From: Candidatus Omnitrophota bacterium
GTDB taxonomy: Bacteria; Omnitrophota; Gorgyraeia; Zapsychrales; Fredricksoniimonadaceae
DNA length: 13,584 bases
Assembly: GCA_017987425.1 (NCBI GenBank)
Contig: JAGNTT010000011.1
Location: 11,169 to 24,752, forward strand
Direction of reading: 5' to 3'
The position numbers and the translations under genes were made by a program. The notes beneath the pieces were generated by a model. It was not told the DNA's origin and searched no databases. It was given only the letters and a program-made list of their open reading frames with translations. Positions 1 through 7,715 of the stretch are shown piece after piece (within the stretch, counting starts at the first letter, position 1; every line of letters begins with the position of its first letter).

Positions 1-36
1 CCCGACGGCTCAAATAATTCCAAACGATTGAGGTAA
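1..36 (+). CDS. Possible 3' end of an upstream gene (partial)
   Basis: Frame 1 is open from the window edge and stops with TAA at 34-36, encoding a polar, basic tail (PDGSNNSKRLR). The stop would overlap the AGG of the ribosome binding site of the next gene, a spacing that fits the tight packing of the following genes. Frames 2 and 3 also stop within this stretch, so the choice of frame is a guess based on position. Nothing can be said about function. Confidence 0.25.
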   Translation, partial: PDGSNNSKRLR

Positions 37-38
37 TC

Positions 39-2087
39 ATGCATGATGTAACGTTTTTGCAGGATATGGCGATTGTCATGACCGTAAGCGCTTTGGTCAC
101 GATTCTGTTTCGCCGGTTCAATCTTCCTGTTGTGCTCGGTTACATCCTGGCCGGCGTCATCATCGGCCCGCACACTCCGCCGTATTCTTTGGTCACCGAT
201 GTCGGAAGCATCCAAACGCTTTCTGAGCTGGGCGTCATTTGTCTTTTGTTCGGTATTGGACTTGAATTCAGTCTCACCAAGCTCATGAAAGTGGGCTTGG
301 TTTCCTTTGCCGCCGCCACGATGGAAATTCTGCTTATGTTCTGGATCGGATTCTCCGTTGGGAAAGCCTTTGCCTGGTCATTTATGGACAGTCTTTTCCT
401 CGGCGCCATCCTGTCGATTTCCAGTACCACCATCATCGCCAAAATCCTCATCGATACAAACAAGCTTCAGGAAAAGTTCGCTCAAATCATTCTGGGAATT
501 CTCGTCATTGAGGATATTCTTGCTATCGTCATCATCGCTCTTCTCTCCGGTCTGGCATCCACCGGTGAACTCACGTTTGCCTCAGCACTTACCGACTTGT
601 TGAAGGTTGGCGCTTTTATCAGCGGGCTTTTATTTATTGGGGCTCTCCTTGTTCCGAGGCTTTTGAAATATGTCGCTTCATTCGAAAATTCGGAGATGAT
701 GATTATTACCGTGCTTGGTCTCTGTTTTGCCGTATCGCTGGTCGCGGCCAAGCTTGGATTTTCGGTGGCGCTCGGGGCATTCCTGATCGGTGCTGTCATT
801 GCCGAGACCAATCAGGTGAAATCCATCATCCGGAATTTTGAATCGATCCGCGATATGTTTACCGCCGTCTTTTTCGTGTCCGTGGGCATGATGTTTGACC
901 CTCAAATTGTTAAGGAATTTGCCCTGCCGATCATAATTATTACGATTGTGACCATTGTCGCCAAAGTGTTCGCTTGTTCTTTTGCGGCGTTTCTGACAGG
1001 CAATAACGCGGCGACATCGCTGCGCGTTGGCCTTGGATTGGCGCAGATCGGGGAATTTTCTTTCATCATCGCCCAGATGGGAGAGACATCGCGGGCGACG
1101 AGTTCGTTTATCTTTCCGATCGCGGTCGCTGTCTCCAGTTTCACAACGCTTTCTACGCCGTTCTTGATGACTTATGCTGAACCTATTACGCGTTTTGCCA
1201 CAAAGTGCATGCCGAAGCCTTTAGGGACTTTTGCCGGATTGTATAGCGGGTGGATCGATAAAATCCGTCTCGCCCAGGGCAAGGGCGAGCGAAGCCGCAA
1301 GCAGATATTCTTCGAGAGTTTCAAGGCATATTTACCGCGGATCATTTTTTATCTTCTTTCTTTATTCGGGATCTTCAAGATCACTCCGGAAGTCTGCAAG
1401 ATCTTGAAAGTATCCCTCGATGTGGGCCAGGTCGTCAGTGTTGTCATCATGTTCCCTTTTCTTTTGGGACTGCTTTTTGCCGTGGATTCCATTTTGTGGC
1501 AGACCTTCCTTTTGCCGTTCATCAATCAAAAGACAACGTCCAACGGGAAGGAAGAGCAGAAAGCCCTGCATCATGTGCTGAGGTTTGCTGTTGTTGTCGT
1601 CTCCGGTCTGATCATGCTCACGCTCACTCCGATCTTCATGCCCAAAGTCCCTGTCGGATTTATCGTCCTCGGTATTGTGTGTTTGTCGGCCATGGTTCTG
1701 TGGGGATCCATGCGCAGGATTCATGCGTCGATTGAAAAAACTGTGCTTGGTTTTTACGAGCAGGAAGCATTGCCTGAAACGGAAGCCGAAGAAAAACATG
1801 ATGAACTTGTCCGCCTCATTCAGCAGGATTATCCGTGGGGCGTCGAGACGCAGGATTTTATGGCCCCGCTGGAAGAGACGGCCATCAACTGTCCAATTAA
1901 AAATTTGGGATTGAGAGAAAATACCGGCGTGACCATTGTCGCCTTGTACCGCGATGAGCGCGCCATGATCAATCCGCCCGCCGACACCGTTGTGTCGCCC
2001 GGAGATGTTCTTTTGCTCATGGGTAACAAAGAACAGCTTCATGCCGCCGTTCAATTTCTTCATGCCAAAATCAAGTCCAAGAGTTAA
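39..2087 (+). CDS. CPA2-family monovalent cation:proton antiporter with C-terminal TrkA-C (RCK_C) domain
   Basis: Inner-membrane exchanger of the KefB/KefC/YbaL-like CPA2 group, probably K+/H+ or Na+/H+ exchange for pH and potassium homeostasis. Residues about 5-390 form the Na_H_Exchanger domain, with the family's serine-rich helix (GAILSISSTTIIAKIL, near 128) and the acidic segment VIEDILAIVIIAL. A second hydrophobic block (about 430-565) follows, then a charged stretch, then a TrkA-C ligand-binding domain (about 606-677) with the typical end PADTVVSPGDVLLLMG. There is no NAD-binding RCK_N domain, unlike KefC, so gating would depend on TrkA-C alone. The start at 39 follows a short GAGG-like ribosome binding site at 29-32; the gene ends 3 bases before bioDA. 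Family assignment is firm; the ion is inferred. Confidence 0.93.
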   Translation: MHDVTFLQDMAIVMTVSALVTILFRRFNLPVVLGYILAGVIIGPHTPPYSLVTDVGSIQTLSELGVICLLFGIGLEFSLTKLMKVGLVSFAAATMEILLMFWIGFSVGKAFAWSFMDSLFLGAILSISSTTIIAKILIDTNKLQEKFAQIILGILVIEDILAIVIIALLSGLASTGELTFASALTDLLKVGAFISGLLFIGALLVPRLLKYVASFENSEMMIITVLGLCFAVSLVAAKLGFSVALGAFLIGAVIAETNQVKSIIRNFESIRDMFTAVFFVSVGMMFDPQIVKEFALPIIIITIVTIVAKVFACSFAAFLTGNNAATSLRVGLGLAQIGEFSFIIAQMGETSRATSSFIFPIAVAVSSFTTLSTPFLMTYAEPITRFATKCMPKPLGTFAGLYSGWIDKIRLAQGKGERSRKQIFFESFKAYLPRIIFYLLSLFGIFKITPEVCKILKVSLDVGQVVSVVIMFPFLLGLLFAVDSILWQTFLLPFINQKTTSNGKEEQKALHHVLRFAVVVVSGLIMLTLTPIFMPKVPVGFIVLGIVCLSAMVLWGSMRRIHASIEKTVLGFYEQEALPETEAEEKHDELVRLIQQDYPWGVETQDFMAPLEETAINCPIKNLGLRENTGVTIVALYRDERAMINPPADTVVSPGDVLLLMGNKEQLHAAVQFLHAKIKSKS

Positions 2088-2090
2088 TCC

Positions 2091-4076
2091 ATGAGACGCC
2101 CGATTTTTATCACAGGTACCGATACCGGCGTGGGCAAGACAATCACGACGGCAGTCCTCGGTTTATCACTGCAAGAACGTGGAATGAATGTCGGTATCAT
2201 GAAACCGGTCCAGTGCGCGGGGGATGATGCGGTCTTTCTCAAAAAGATTTTAGAGGTTGATGATGCGATGGAGCTCATCAATCCGTATCACGCGTCCGCG
2301 CCATTGTCGCCGCATCTCGCTTTTGCCCGTGAGAAAAAAAGAATTGAGCGCCGTACAATTCTTCAGGCCTACGCAACGCTTGCGGCCCGTCATGATATTG
2401 TGCTCATCGAAGGCGCGGGCGGCCTGATGGTTCCGTTAGCGCGGGATTATTCTGTAATTGATTTAGTGTGCGATCTGAATGCTGAACTTCTTATTGTTTC
2501 CCGTCTGGGGTTGGGCACGATCAATCATACAATGCTGACGATCGAACAGGCCAGGAGCCGTGGAATTTCCGTCAAGGGTGTTATTTTCAGCGACACGACG
2601 GGAAAGTCCAAAGGGGTACCGGAGAAGACCAATCCCGCCGAGATTGAGAAGTTAAGCGGCGCTCCGGTGCTGGGAATAATTCCTAAGTTGAAGAATTTCA
2701 AACCCGCGTACGTTTTATCCCAAACCAAAAAACGCATTAACATCAAACCCTTTCTGACCACTGACCACCGACCACTGACCGCTCAACTCAGGTCTTTAGA
2801 TAAAGAATTCATCTGGCATCCTTTTACCCAAATGAAAGACTGGAACCATCAGAATCCTTTGGTGATCGAGCGAGGGACGGGATCTTATCTGACGGATAGC
2901 GACGGGCAATCGTACATCGACGGTGTTTCGAGCCTGTGGGTCAATGTGCACGGTCATCGCAAGAAAGAAATCGATGACGCTATCCGGCGTCAGATCGGCC
3001 GTATCAGTCACTCCACATTTCTGGGATTATCCAATGTGCCGGCGGTTGAACTCGCCGAGCAGTTGATCGGCATCGTGCCCAAAGGTCTTAAGAAAGTTTT
3101 TTATTCCGACAACGGTTCGACCTCGGTCGAGATTGCCGTGAAGATGGCGTATCAGTATTGGCAAAATACCGGACAGAAGAAAAAAACGGCCATTGTTCAT
3201 CTGAATAATTCTTACCACGGCGATACGCTGGGGTCAGTGAGCGTCGGTGGCATCGACTTATTTCACAAAGTGTACCGGAAGCTGATTTTCAAAACGATCG
3301 CTCTGCCCGGACAGGGATGGGAAACGGTCGAAGCGTTCGAAAAGTTATTAAAGAAAAAAGCGGGCGGTATCGCGGCGATTGTTGTTGAACCGCTTGTGCA
3401 AGGGGCAGCCGGAATGCTTGTCTGGCCCAAAGGCGTTCTTAAGAAATTTAATTCACTGTGCCGGAAGTACGAAGTTTTTCTGATCGCCGACGAAGTGGCG
3501 ACCGGTTTCGGTCGTACCGGCAGGATGTTTGCGTGCGAACATGAAGGCGTAACGCCCGATATTTTGTGTTTAGCCAAGGGTTTAACCGGCGGTTATCTGC
3601 CTTTGGCCGCGACTGTCACAACCCAAAGAATTTATGACGGTTTTGTCTTTGATTATAGCGACCAGAAGACATTTTTTCACGGTCACACCTACACAGCCAA
3701 CCCTTTGGCGTGCGCGGCGGCGCTTGCCAACCTCGAAATTTTCCAAAAAGAAAGGGTTTTGGCGGCCCTGGGTCCCAAGATAAAATTTTTGGCTAAAAAG
3801 CTCCAAATGTTCTATAATTTAGCCTCTGTCGGACAGGTTCGCCAGATGGGTTTTATGGTCGGGATTGAGCTTGTTCGGGATCGTCAAACCATGGAGCTTT
3901 TTGACTGGAAAGATGCAATCGGTGTCCGCGTCTGTCAGGAAGCCCGCAATCATGGCGTGATCTTAAGACCACTGGGAAATGTGATTGTTTTGATGCCACC
4001 GTTAAGTATCAGCAACATGGAGTTAGAAGAGCTTTTAACCGTCACATACCATGCCATCGAAAGAATAACAGGCTGA
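2091..4076 (+). CDS. bioDA: Fused dethiobiotin synthetase (BioD) - DAPA aminotransferase (BioA)
   Basis: Bifunctional cytosolic enzyme for two consecutive biotin steps: BioA makes 7,8-diaminononanoate from 8-amino-7-oxononanoate using S-adenosylmethionine, and BioD closes it with CO2 and ATP to dethiobiotin. BioD (about 1-215) has the P-loop GTDTGVGKT at residues 9-17 and the loop IEGAGGLMVPL. BioA (about 234-661) opens with WHPFTQMKDW (W242), and has the PLP-binding DEVATGFGRTG (D467) and the Schiff-base lysine K496 in LAKGLTGGYLPL. Both halves are near full length. The order is opposite to the reaction order but the same as in the plant BIO3-BIO1 fusion. The linker at residues 222-231 is encoded by a heptanucleotide tandem repeat, so the join may be recent. 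No other biotin gene is visible. Two bases separate it from the next gene. Confidence 0.95.
   Translation: MRRPIFITGTDTGVGKTITTAVLGLSLQERGMNVGIMKPVQCAGDDAVFLKKILEVDDAMELINPYHASAPLSPHLAFAREKKRIERRTILQAYATLAARHDIVLIEGAGGLMVPLARDYSVIDLVCDLNAELLIVSRLGLGTINHTMLTIEQARSRGISVKGVIFSDTTGKSKGVPEKTNPAEIEKLSGAPVLGIIPKLKNFKPAYVLSQTKKRINIKPFLTTDHRPLTAQLRSLDKEFIWHPFTQMKDWNHQNPLVIERGTGSYLTDSDGQSYIDGVSSLWVNVHGHRKKEIDDAIRRQIGRISHSTFLGLSNVPAVELAEQLIGIVPKGLKKVFYSDNGSTSVEIAVKMAYQYWQNTGQKKKTAIVHLNNSYHGDTLGSVSVGGIDLFHKVYRKLIFKTIALPGQGWETVEAFEKLLKKKAGGIAAIVVEPLVQGAAGMLVWPKGVLKKFNSLCRKYEVFLIADEVATGFGRTGRMFACEHEGVTPDILCLAKGLTGGYLPLAATVTTQRIYDGFVFDYSDQKTFFHGHTYTANPLACAAALANLEIFQKERVLAALGPKIKFLAKKLQMFYNLASVGQVRQMGFMVGIELVRDRQTMELFDWKDAIGVRVCQEARNHGVILRPLGNVIVLMPPLSISNMELEELLTVTYHAIERITG
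2754..2781. repeat. Heptanucleotide tandem repeat, four units, inside bioDA
   Basis: Four head-to-tail 7-base units of consensus CTGACCA: two exact, then CCGACCA, then CTGACCG, followed by a decayed unit (CTCAACT). In another phase the unit reads CAC[T/C]GAC, which closely resembles the heptamers found before pgi at 7647-7706. It is translated as the interdomain linker of BioD-BioA (L222 to A231). Heptamer arrays of this general kind are known as STRR sequences in cyanobacteria; here the family is not identified. Confidence 0.8.
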
Positions 4077-4078
4077 TC

Positions 4079-4846
4079 ATGGATGCAAATACCCAAGAGA
4101 AGCAGGATCAAGCATTCATCTCCGCGCCGGAGACCAAGTTTGATTACGACTCGATCGAGACCGGTTATTATGATCGGGTCTTCCAACGATGCAAGGGCAG
4201 CCAGAGCAAGTGGCACCATCTGAAATTTTCGAATGTCCGTGAGCATTTAAGTGATTGTCACGAACATCTGGACATTGGCTGCGGGCCGGGAACATTTCTG
4301 GGAACTTTGGATTCTGACAAGACATCAGTCGGAGTCGATATATCCAAGCCGCAGATCGATTATGCCGATAAAACATACAGTTCGGCGACAAAGATCTTCT
4401 TGACGATAAAGCCCGGCGAATCTTTGCCGTTTGCCGACGGGAGATTCGACTGTGTAACTCTGATAGAACTTATCGAGCATATTAGTCGGAACGATGCGCT
4501 CGAATTATTTGCTGAGGCCAGAAGGGTGCTGAAGCCCGGCGGTCGATTGATTTTAACGACGCCCAATTACGGCAGCCTTTGGCCGCTGATTGAAAAAGTG
4601 GTCGATGCTGTTTCAAAGCTTTCGTACAAAGACCAGCACATTGAGCTTTACACCAAGAATAATCTGTTCCAATTATTGAAGGAAGCCGGTTTTTCTGATG
4701 TGAACGTAGGATCCTTTTTATGGAGCGGGCCGTTCTGGGCTGCTATTAATTGGAAATTGTCTGACGCGATAAACAATCTGGAGCAAAAAATCTTCAACGG
4801 TCACGGCGGTCTTCTGCTGATCGGGGAAGGGAAAAGATCAAAATGA
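4079..4846 (+). CDS. Class I SAM-dependent methyltransferase, substrate unknown
   Basis: Soluble Rossmann-fold methyltransferase of 255 residues. Motif I is HLDIGCGPGTF (D65, G67, G69, G71), followed by the acidic residue D87 in VGVDISKP that would hold the ribose of SAM. The later motifs FDCVTLIELIEHI and RRVLKPGGRLILTTPNYG are typical of the Methyltransf_11/25 group seen in quinone, lipid and sugar methylation. An N-terminal segment of about 60 residues before motif I and a C-terminal helical part probably bind the substrate. Its place directly after bioDA raises the possibility of a BioC-like role (malonyl-ACP methyl ester), but I see no BioC-specific hallmark, so this remains speculation. 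It overlaps mnmA by four bases (ATGA), indicating translational coupling. Confidence 0.85.
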   Translation: MDANTQEKQDQAFISAPETKFDYDSIETGYYDRVFQRCKGSQSKWHHLKFSNVREHLSDCHEHLDIGCGPGTFLGTLDSDKTSVGVDISKPQIDYADKTYSSATKIFLTIKPGESLPFADGRFDCVTLIELIEHISRNDALELFAEARRVLKPGGRLILTTPNYGSLWPLIEKVVDAVSKLSYKDQHIELYTKNNLFQLLKEAGFSDVNVGSFLWSGPFWAAINWKLSDAINNLEQKIFNGHGGLLLIGEGKRSK

Positions 4847-5982
4847 TTACCAAGGCCAAGAAAGATACAACAGTTTTCGTTGCCATGTCGGGCGGGGTGG
4901 ATTCATCCGTTGTGGCTGGACTCATGAAAGACGAAGGCTATAATGTCGTGGGCGTGACAATGTGTTTTAACATCACGCACCCGAATTCCAACAAGCCTTC
5001 CTGCTGCGGCATCGACGGCATTCAGGACGCCAAGCGCGCCGCCGAGATCCTCGGCATCCCTCATTATGTCTTTAACTTCGCCAAGGACATTAACGATTTC
5101 ATCATTGATGACTTCACCAACGAATATCTCAACGGCCGCACCCCCAATCCGTGCGTACGCTGCAATCAGCATCTTAAATTCGGATCTCTTTATGACAAGG
5201 TCAAGTCCCTGGGCGGCGATTATATCGCCACCGGCCATTACGGCATTATCGACTACAATAACGACCGCAATCTTTTCCAGTTAAAGAAGGGCATCGACCC
5301 GCGTAAGGATCAGTCCTACTTCCTCTACAGTATGAAGAAGGAAACGCTGTCGTCCGTGCTGTTTCCGCTCGGCGGTTACACCAAGCAGGAAGTGCGCGAG
5401 CTGGCCAGAAAATATAATCTCAACACTGCCGATAAAGCTGAAAGCCAGGACATTTGTTTTGTGCCGGATGCCGGCTATAAGAAATTTTTAGAAGACCGCG
5501 TCGGAAAAGAAGTGATGGTTCCGGGGCCGTTCAAGGATGAAGAGGGCAAGACCGTCGGACAGCACAAGGGCATCGCTTATTACACCATCGGACAGCGCGA
5601 CAAACTGGGCATCGCGCTCGGTTACCCGGTTTATGTTTATAAAATAGAAAAGTCGACCAACACCGTCTATGTCGGCAATCTTACCCGTCTTTACGCGAAG
5701 GGGCTTTACGCCGGGCAGCTGAATCTGGTAAGCATGAATTTTACTCAAGAAACGCTAGAGGTGAAGGTTAGAATACGCTATAATCAGCCCGAAGTTAAGG
5801 CGTTTTTGACGTGTGTGGACGAAGCAAAAGTCAAAATTGAATTTGAGACACCTCAGAAGTCCGTGACGCCCGGACAATCCGTTGTCTTTTACGACGGGGA
5901 AGTGGTGTTGGGCGGGGCCATCATCGATGAACCCATCCCATGCGCGCTCCAAGAGTTTCCTCTTGAGACGGCGCAGCATTAA
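4843..5982 (+). CDS. mnmA: tRNA-specific 2-thiouridylase MnmA
   Basis: Installs the 2-thio group on wobble uridine 34 of tRNA Lys, Glu and Gln, using ATP to adenylate the base and a persulfide as sulfur donor. The N-terminal PP-loop SGGVDSSV is at residues 16-23. The catalytic cysteine C104 lies in NPCVRCN and the second cysteine C205 in SQDICFVPD; both are in the expected places (E. coli C102 and C199). YIATGHYG, the central domain with IGQRDKLGI and a C-terminal beta-barrel are present, and the 379-residue length is normal. The start overlaps the methyltransferase stop as ATGA; a GGGGAAGGGA tract at about 4824-4833 is the nearest purine-rich site, so the gene probably relies on coupling. 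Confidence 0.97.
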   Translation: MITKAKKDTTVFVAMSGGVDSSVVAGLMKDEGYNVVGVTMCFNITHPNSNKPSCCGIDGIQDAKRAAEILGIPHYVFNFAKDINDFIIDDFTNEYLNGRTPNPCVRCNQHLKFGSLYDKVKSLGGDYIATGHYGIIDYNNDRNLFQLKKGIDPRKDQSYFLYSMKKETLSSVLFPLGGYTKQEVRELARKYNLNTADKAESQDICFVPDAGYKKFLEDRVGKEVMVPGPFKDEEGKTVGQHKGIAYYTIGQRDKLGIALGYPVYVYKIEKSTNTVYVGNLTRLYAKGLYAGQLNLVSMNFTQETLEVKVRIRYNQPEVKAFLTCVDEAKVKIEFETPQKSVTPGQSVVFYDGEVVLGGAIIDEPIPCALQEFPLETAQH

Positions 5983-5992
5983 ACGTATCCTT

Positions 5993-5998
5993 AGGAGG
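5993..5998 (+). promoter_or_regulatory. Strong ribosome binding site (AGGAGG)
   Basis: A perfect anti-16S match placed four bases before the ATG at 6003. It fixes that start and shows that a short spacing of four bases is normal in this genome, which matters for judging the small ORF after sco. Confidence 0.85.
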
Positions 5999-6002
5999 AA
6001 CC

Positions 6003-6566
6003 ATGGTCCGTCTTTTATTGATTGCCGTTTTCATTCTTTCATCATCCAGTATTTCTTTCGCCGTTGAAAACGGTAAACCTGCCGACGGTCTTTACCGCGA
6101 ATATTATGAAACCGGCGTCGTCTCCCGCGAGGAGAATTACACAAACTATGTTTTGGACGGACCTGCCAAGACGTTTTTTGAAGACGGAGGACTCGCCTCC
6201 ACAGCCACATATGTTGACGGCAAACGCCAGGGACCGGGCAAGACCTTTTTTGAAAACGGTAAAGTCGAAACCAGCGTAAACTTCACCGATAACGAACTCG
6301 ACGGCGATTTCTTCAAGTATTACGAGACCGGCGAGCTTGAGCGCCAGTCGATTTTCAGAGCGGGCCGCCTGCAGGGTGCATCCAAAATATTTTTCAAAAG
6401 CGGAGTCCTTCAAAAACAAATGGTGTACAGTAACGGCGTTTTAAGCGGTAGCGCCAGCGAATTCAACGAGCAGGGCCAACTGATTGCTCAAGAAGATTAT
6501 AGAGACGGCAATCTGGTCAGCCGTAAAGAATATGAACAGCCATTGGCTTCCCCGGCTAAAAAGTAA
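6003..6566 (+). CDS. Exported MORN-variant (YwqK-like) repeat protein
   Basis: A 187-residue protein with a Sec signal peptide (hydrophobic core 4-12, likely cut after SFA at residue 20). The mature part is made almost entirely of about six repeats of roughly 23 residues. Each has an aromatic-rich YY/FF turn, then a glycine and a short strand pair: for example YREYYETGVVSREENY, KTFFEDGGLASTATY, KTFFENGKVETSVNF, FKYYETGELERQSIF. This is the MORN_2 type repeat. Databases often call such proteins 'YwqK family antitoxin', but nothing here suggests a toxin-antitoxin pair. It would sit in the periplasm or on the outer membrane, and its function is unknown. It is the last gene of the first unit, followed by a terminator. 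Confidence 0.85.
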   Translation: MVRLLLIAVFILSSSSISFAVENGKPADGLYREYYETGVVSREENYTNYVLDGPAKTFFEDGGLASTATYVDGKRQGPGKTFFENGKVETSVNFTDNELDGDFFKYYETGELERQSIFRAGRLQGASKIFFKSGVLQKQMVYSNGVLSGSASEFNEQGQLIAQEDYRDGNLVSRKEYEQPLASPAKK

Positions 6567-6585
6567 TGTCAGGTAATTAATTTTT

Positions 6586-6620
6586 CGAGACGTCCAATCT
6601 GGGCGTCTCGGACTTTTTTA
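6586..6620 (+). terminator. Intrinsic terminator after the MORN gene
   Basis: A 10-bp stem (6586-6595 with 6601-6610, one G-T wobble) with a 5-base loop AATCT, followed by GAC and six T (6614-6619). It should end the transcript that begins at or before the antiporter gene. Confidence 0.9.
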
Positions 6621-6656
6621 TCCGTCTTCACCAATTCTCAGAAAAGACGGATAAAA
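6616..6656. repeat. Perfect 13-bp inverted repeat overlapping the terminator T-tract
   Basis: TTTTATCCGTCTT at 6616-6628 is exactly complementary to 6644-6656, with a 15-base loop. Its left arm uses the last T residues of the preceding terminator, so the two structures share bases. No T-run follows the right arm. It lies in the 135-base gap before trhO, where the rest of the sequence shows only a weak promoter-like pair (TTCACC at 6627, GATAAA at 6650). Confidence 0.7.
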
Positions 6657-6701
6657 CCCTCAGTGGTGTGATTCAAAAATCTGCTGGGGGTAAATAATGC
6701 T

Positions 6702-7646
6702 ATGTATCAAGTCATCCTTTATTACAACTTCACTCCGTTGGACGCCGCGCGCCTTGAGATTTTCTGCCGCCTGCACCGCAGTAAGTGCAAGGAATTGAAT
6801 CTGCTGGGCCGTGTTTTTGTCGCTGCGGAGGGCATCAACGGAACTCTCGCCGGAACGTCCGAATCCATCGAACAATATAAGAAATATCTTTGGTCCATCA
6901 AAGGATTTGAAGGGACTGAATTTAAAGAAGAAAGCTGTGACGTGATCCCTTTCGAACGGCTCAGCGTGCGCATCCGTCCGGAAATTGTCGCGTTAAAATC
7001 CCCGGTTCCTATCGGCGATAAGATCGGTAGGGAAGGATATCTGGAACCGCACGAATGGCGCCAAAGAATGGAATCCGCCAAGCGTGATTTCATTCTGATT
7101 GATGTGCGCAACAATTATGAAAGCCGTATCGGCCGTTTCAAGGGGGCGCTCGCTCCCGATGTCGAAAACTTTTTTGATTTTCCCGGATGGCTCAAAAAGG
7201 AGAATCTCGACAAGAATGCCGAAGTTCTGATGTACTGTACCGGCGGGATACGCTGTGAGAAATTCTCGACCTACATGAAGAAGGAAGGTTTTAATAATAT
7301 CAAACAGCTGCACGGCGGCATCATCAATTACGCGCAGAAAGAAAGCGGCAAGCATTTTGAAGGCAAATGCTTTGTGTTCGACGACCGCATGGCCGTTGAT
7401 GTCAATCCCGAAGAGAAAGATCCTATTTCCCGCTGCGCCATCTCCGGCGTTCCGTGTGATACCTATATCAATTGCGCGAACATGGAATGCAACAAGCTGT
7501 TTTTGTGTGCGCCCGATGCTGCCGTCGGTATGGAAGGCTGCTGCAGTGAAGAATGCCGCAAGGCGCCGCGCCGCCGGCCGTTAAATATCGAGAATTTATA
7601 CAAGCCGTTCCGTCGCTGGTATAAATATTTTAATCAAAAGCGGTAG
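6702..7646 (+). CDS. trhO: tRNA uridine(34) hydroxylase TrhO (YceA, rhodanese family)
   Basis: Adds an oxygen to C5 of uridine 34 in several tRNAs, in an oxygen-dependent reaction that gives ho5U, the precursor of cmo5U and mo5U. The N-terminal domain (about 1-95) has the family's YYNFTPL and AAEGINGTLAG. The rhodanese domain (about 110-215) carries IDVRNNYE and the active-site loop YCTGGIRCEK with C179 and C185, the same position as C179 in E. coli. The C-terminal part has a cysteine-rich stretch (CAISGVPC, NCANMEC, CCSEEC) that may bind a metal, and a basic tail. Length 314 is normal. The ribosome binding site is GGGGGT at 6686-6691, about ten bases before ATG. With MnmA it makes a second wobble-uridine enzyme in the window. 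Confidence 0.95.
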   Translation: MYQVILYYNFTPLDAARLEIFCRLHRSKCKELNLLGRVFVAAEGINGTLAGTSESIEQYKKYLWSIKGFEGTEFKEESCDVIPFERLSVRIRPEIVALKSPVPIGDKIGREGYLEPHEWRQRMESAKRDFILIDVRNNYESRIGRFKGALAPDVENFFDFPGWLKKENLDKNAEVLMYCTGGIRCEKFSTYMKKEGFNNIKQLHGGIINYAQKESGKHFEGKCFVFDDRMAVDVNPEEKDPISRCAISGVPCDTYINCANMECNKLFLCAPDAAVGMEGCCSEECRKAPRRRPLNIENLYKPFRRWYKYFNQKR

Positions 7647-7706
7647 ATGGGAGATAGTCGATAGTGGATGGTTAGCATCACCTATCACCCATTCACCATC
7701 AACCAT
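7647..7706. repeat. Inverted array of degenerate heptanucleotide repeats before pgi
   Basis: Between the trhO stop and the pgi ribosome binding site there are 7-base units on one strand (GATGGGA, GATAGTC, GATAGTG, GATGGTT) and then the same motif reversed (CACCTAT, CACCCAT and variants). The two halves can fold into an imperfect hairpin around TAGCATC. The minus-strand reading (CACTATC, GACTATC) resembles the CAC[T/C]GAC unit inside bioDA. The right half is open in the pgi frame and mimics an 18-residue N-terminal extension of Pgi. Confidence 0.7.
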
Positions 7707-7709
7707 GTT

Positions 7710-7715
7710 AAGGAG
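7710..7715 (+). promoter_or_regulatory. Ribosome binding site AAGGAG deciding the pgi start
   Basis: AAGGAG stands six bases before the ATG at 7722. The upstream in-frame ATG at 7668 has no such site and lies in the heptamer array, so 7722 is the preferred start. Confidence 0.85.

Noticed and set aside
1362..2063. A 233-codon minus-strand ORF opposite the antiporter
   Set aside because: It is antisense to a clear membrane protein gene, rich in H, R, N and D as expected of a shadow frame, and matches no family I know.
6003..6566. Toxin-antitoxin role for the YwqK-like protein
   Set aside because: It has a signal peptide and no toxin partner next to it; the antitoxin label is a database naming habit, not evidence.
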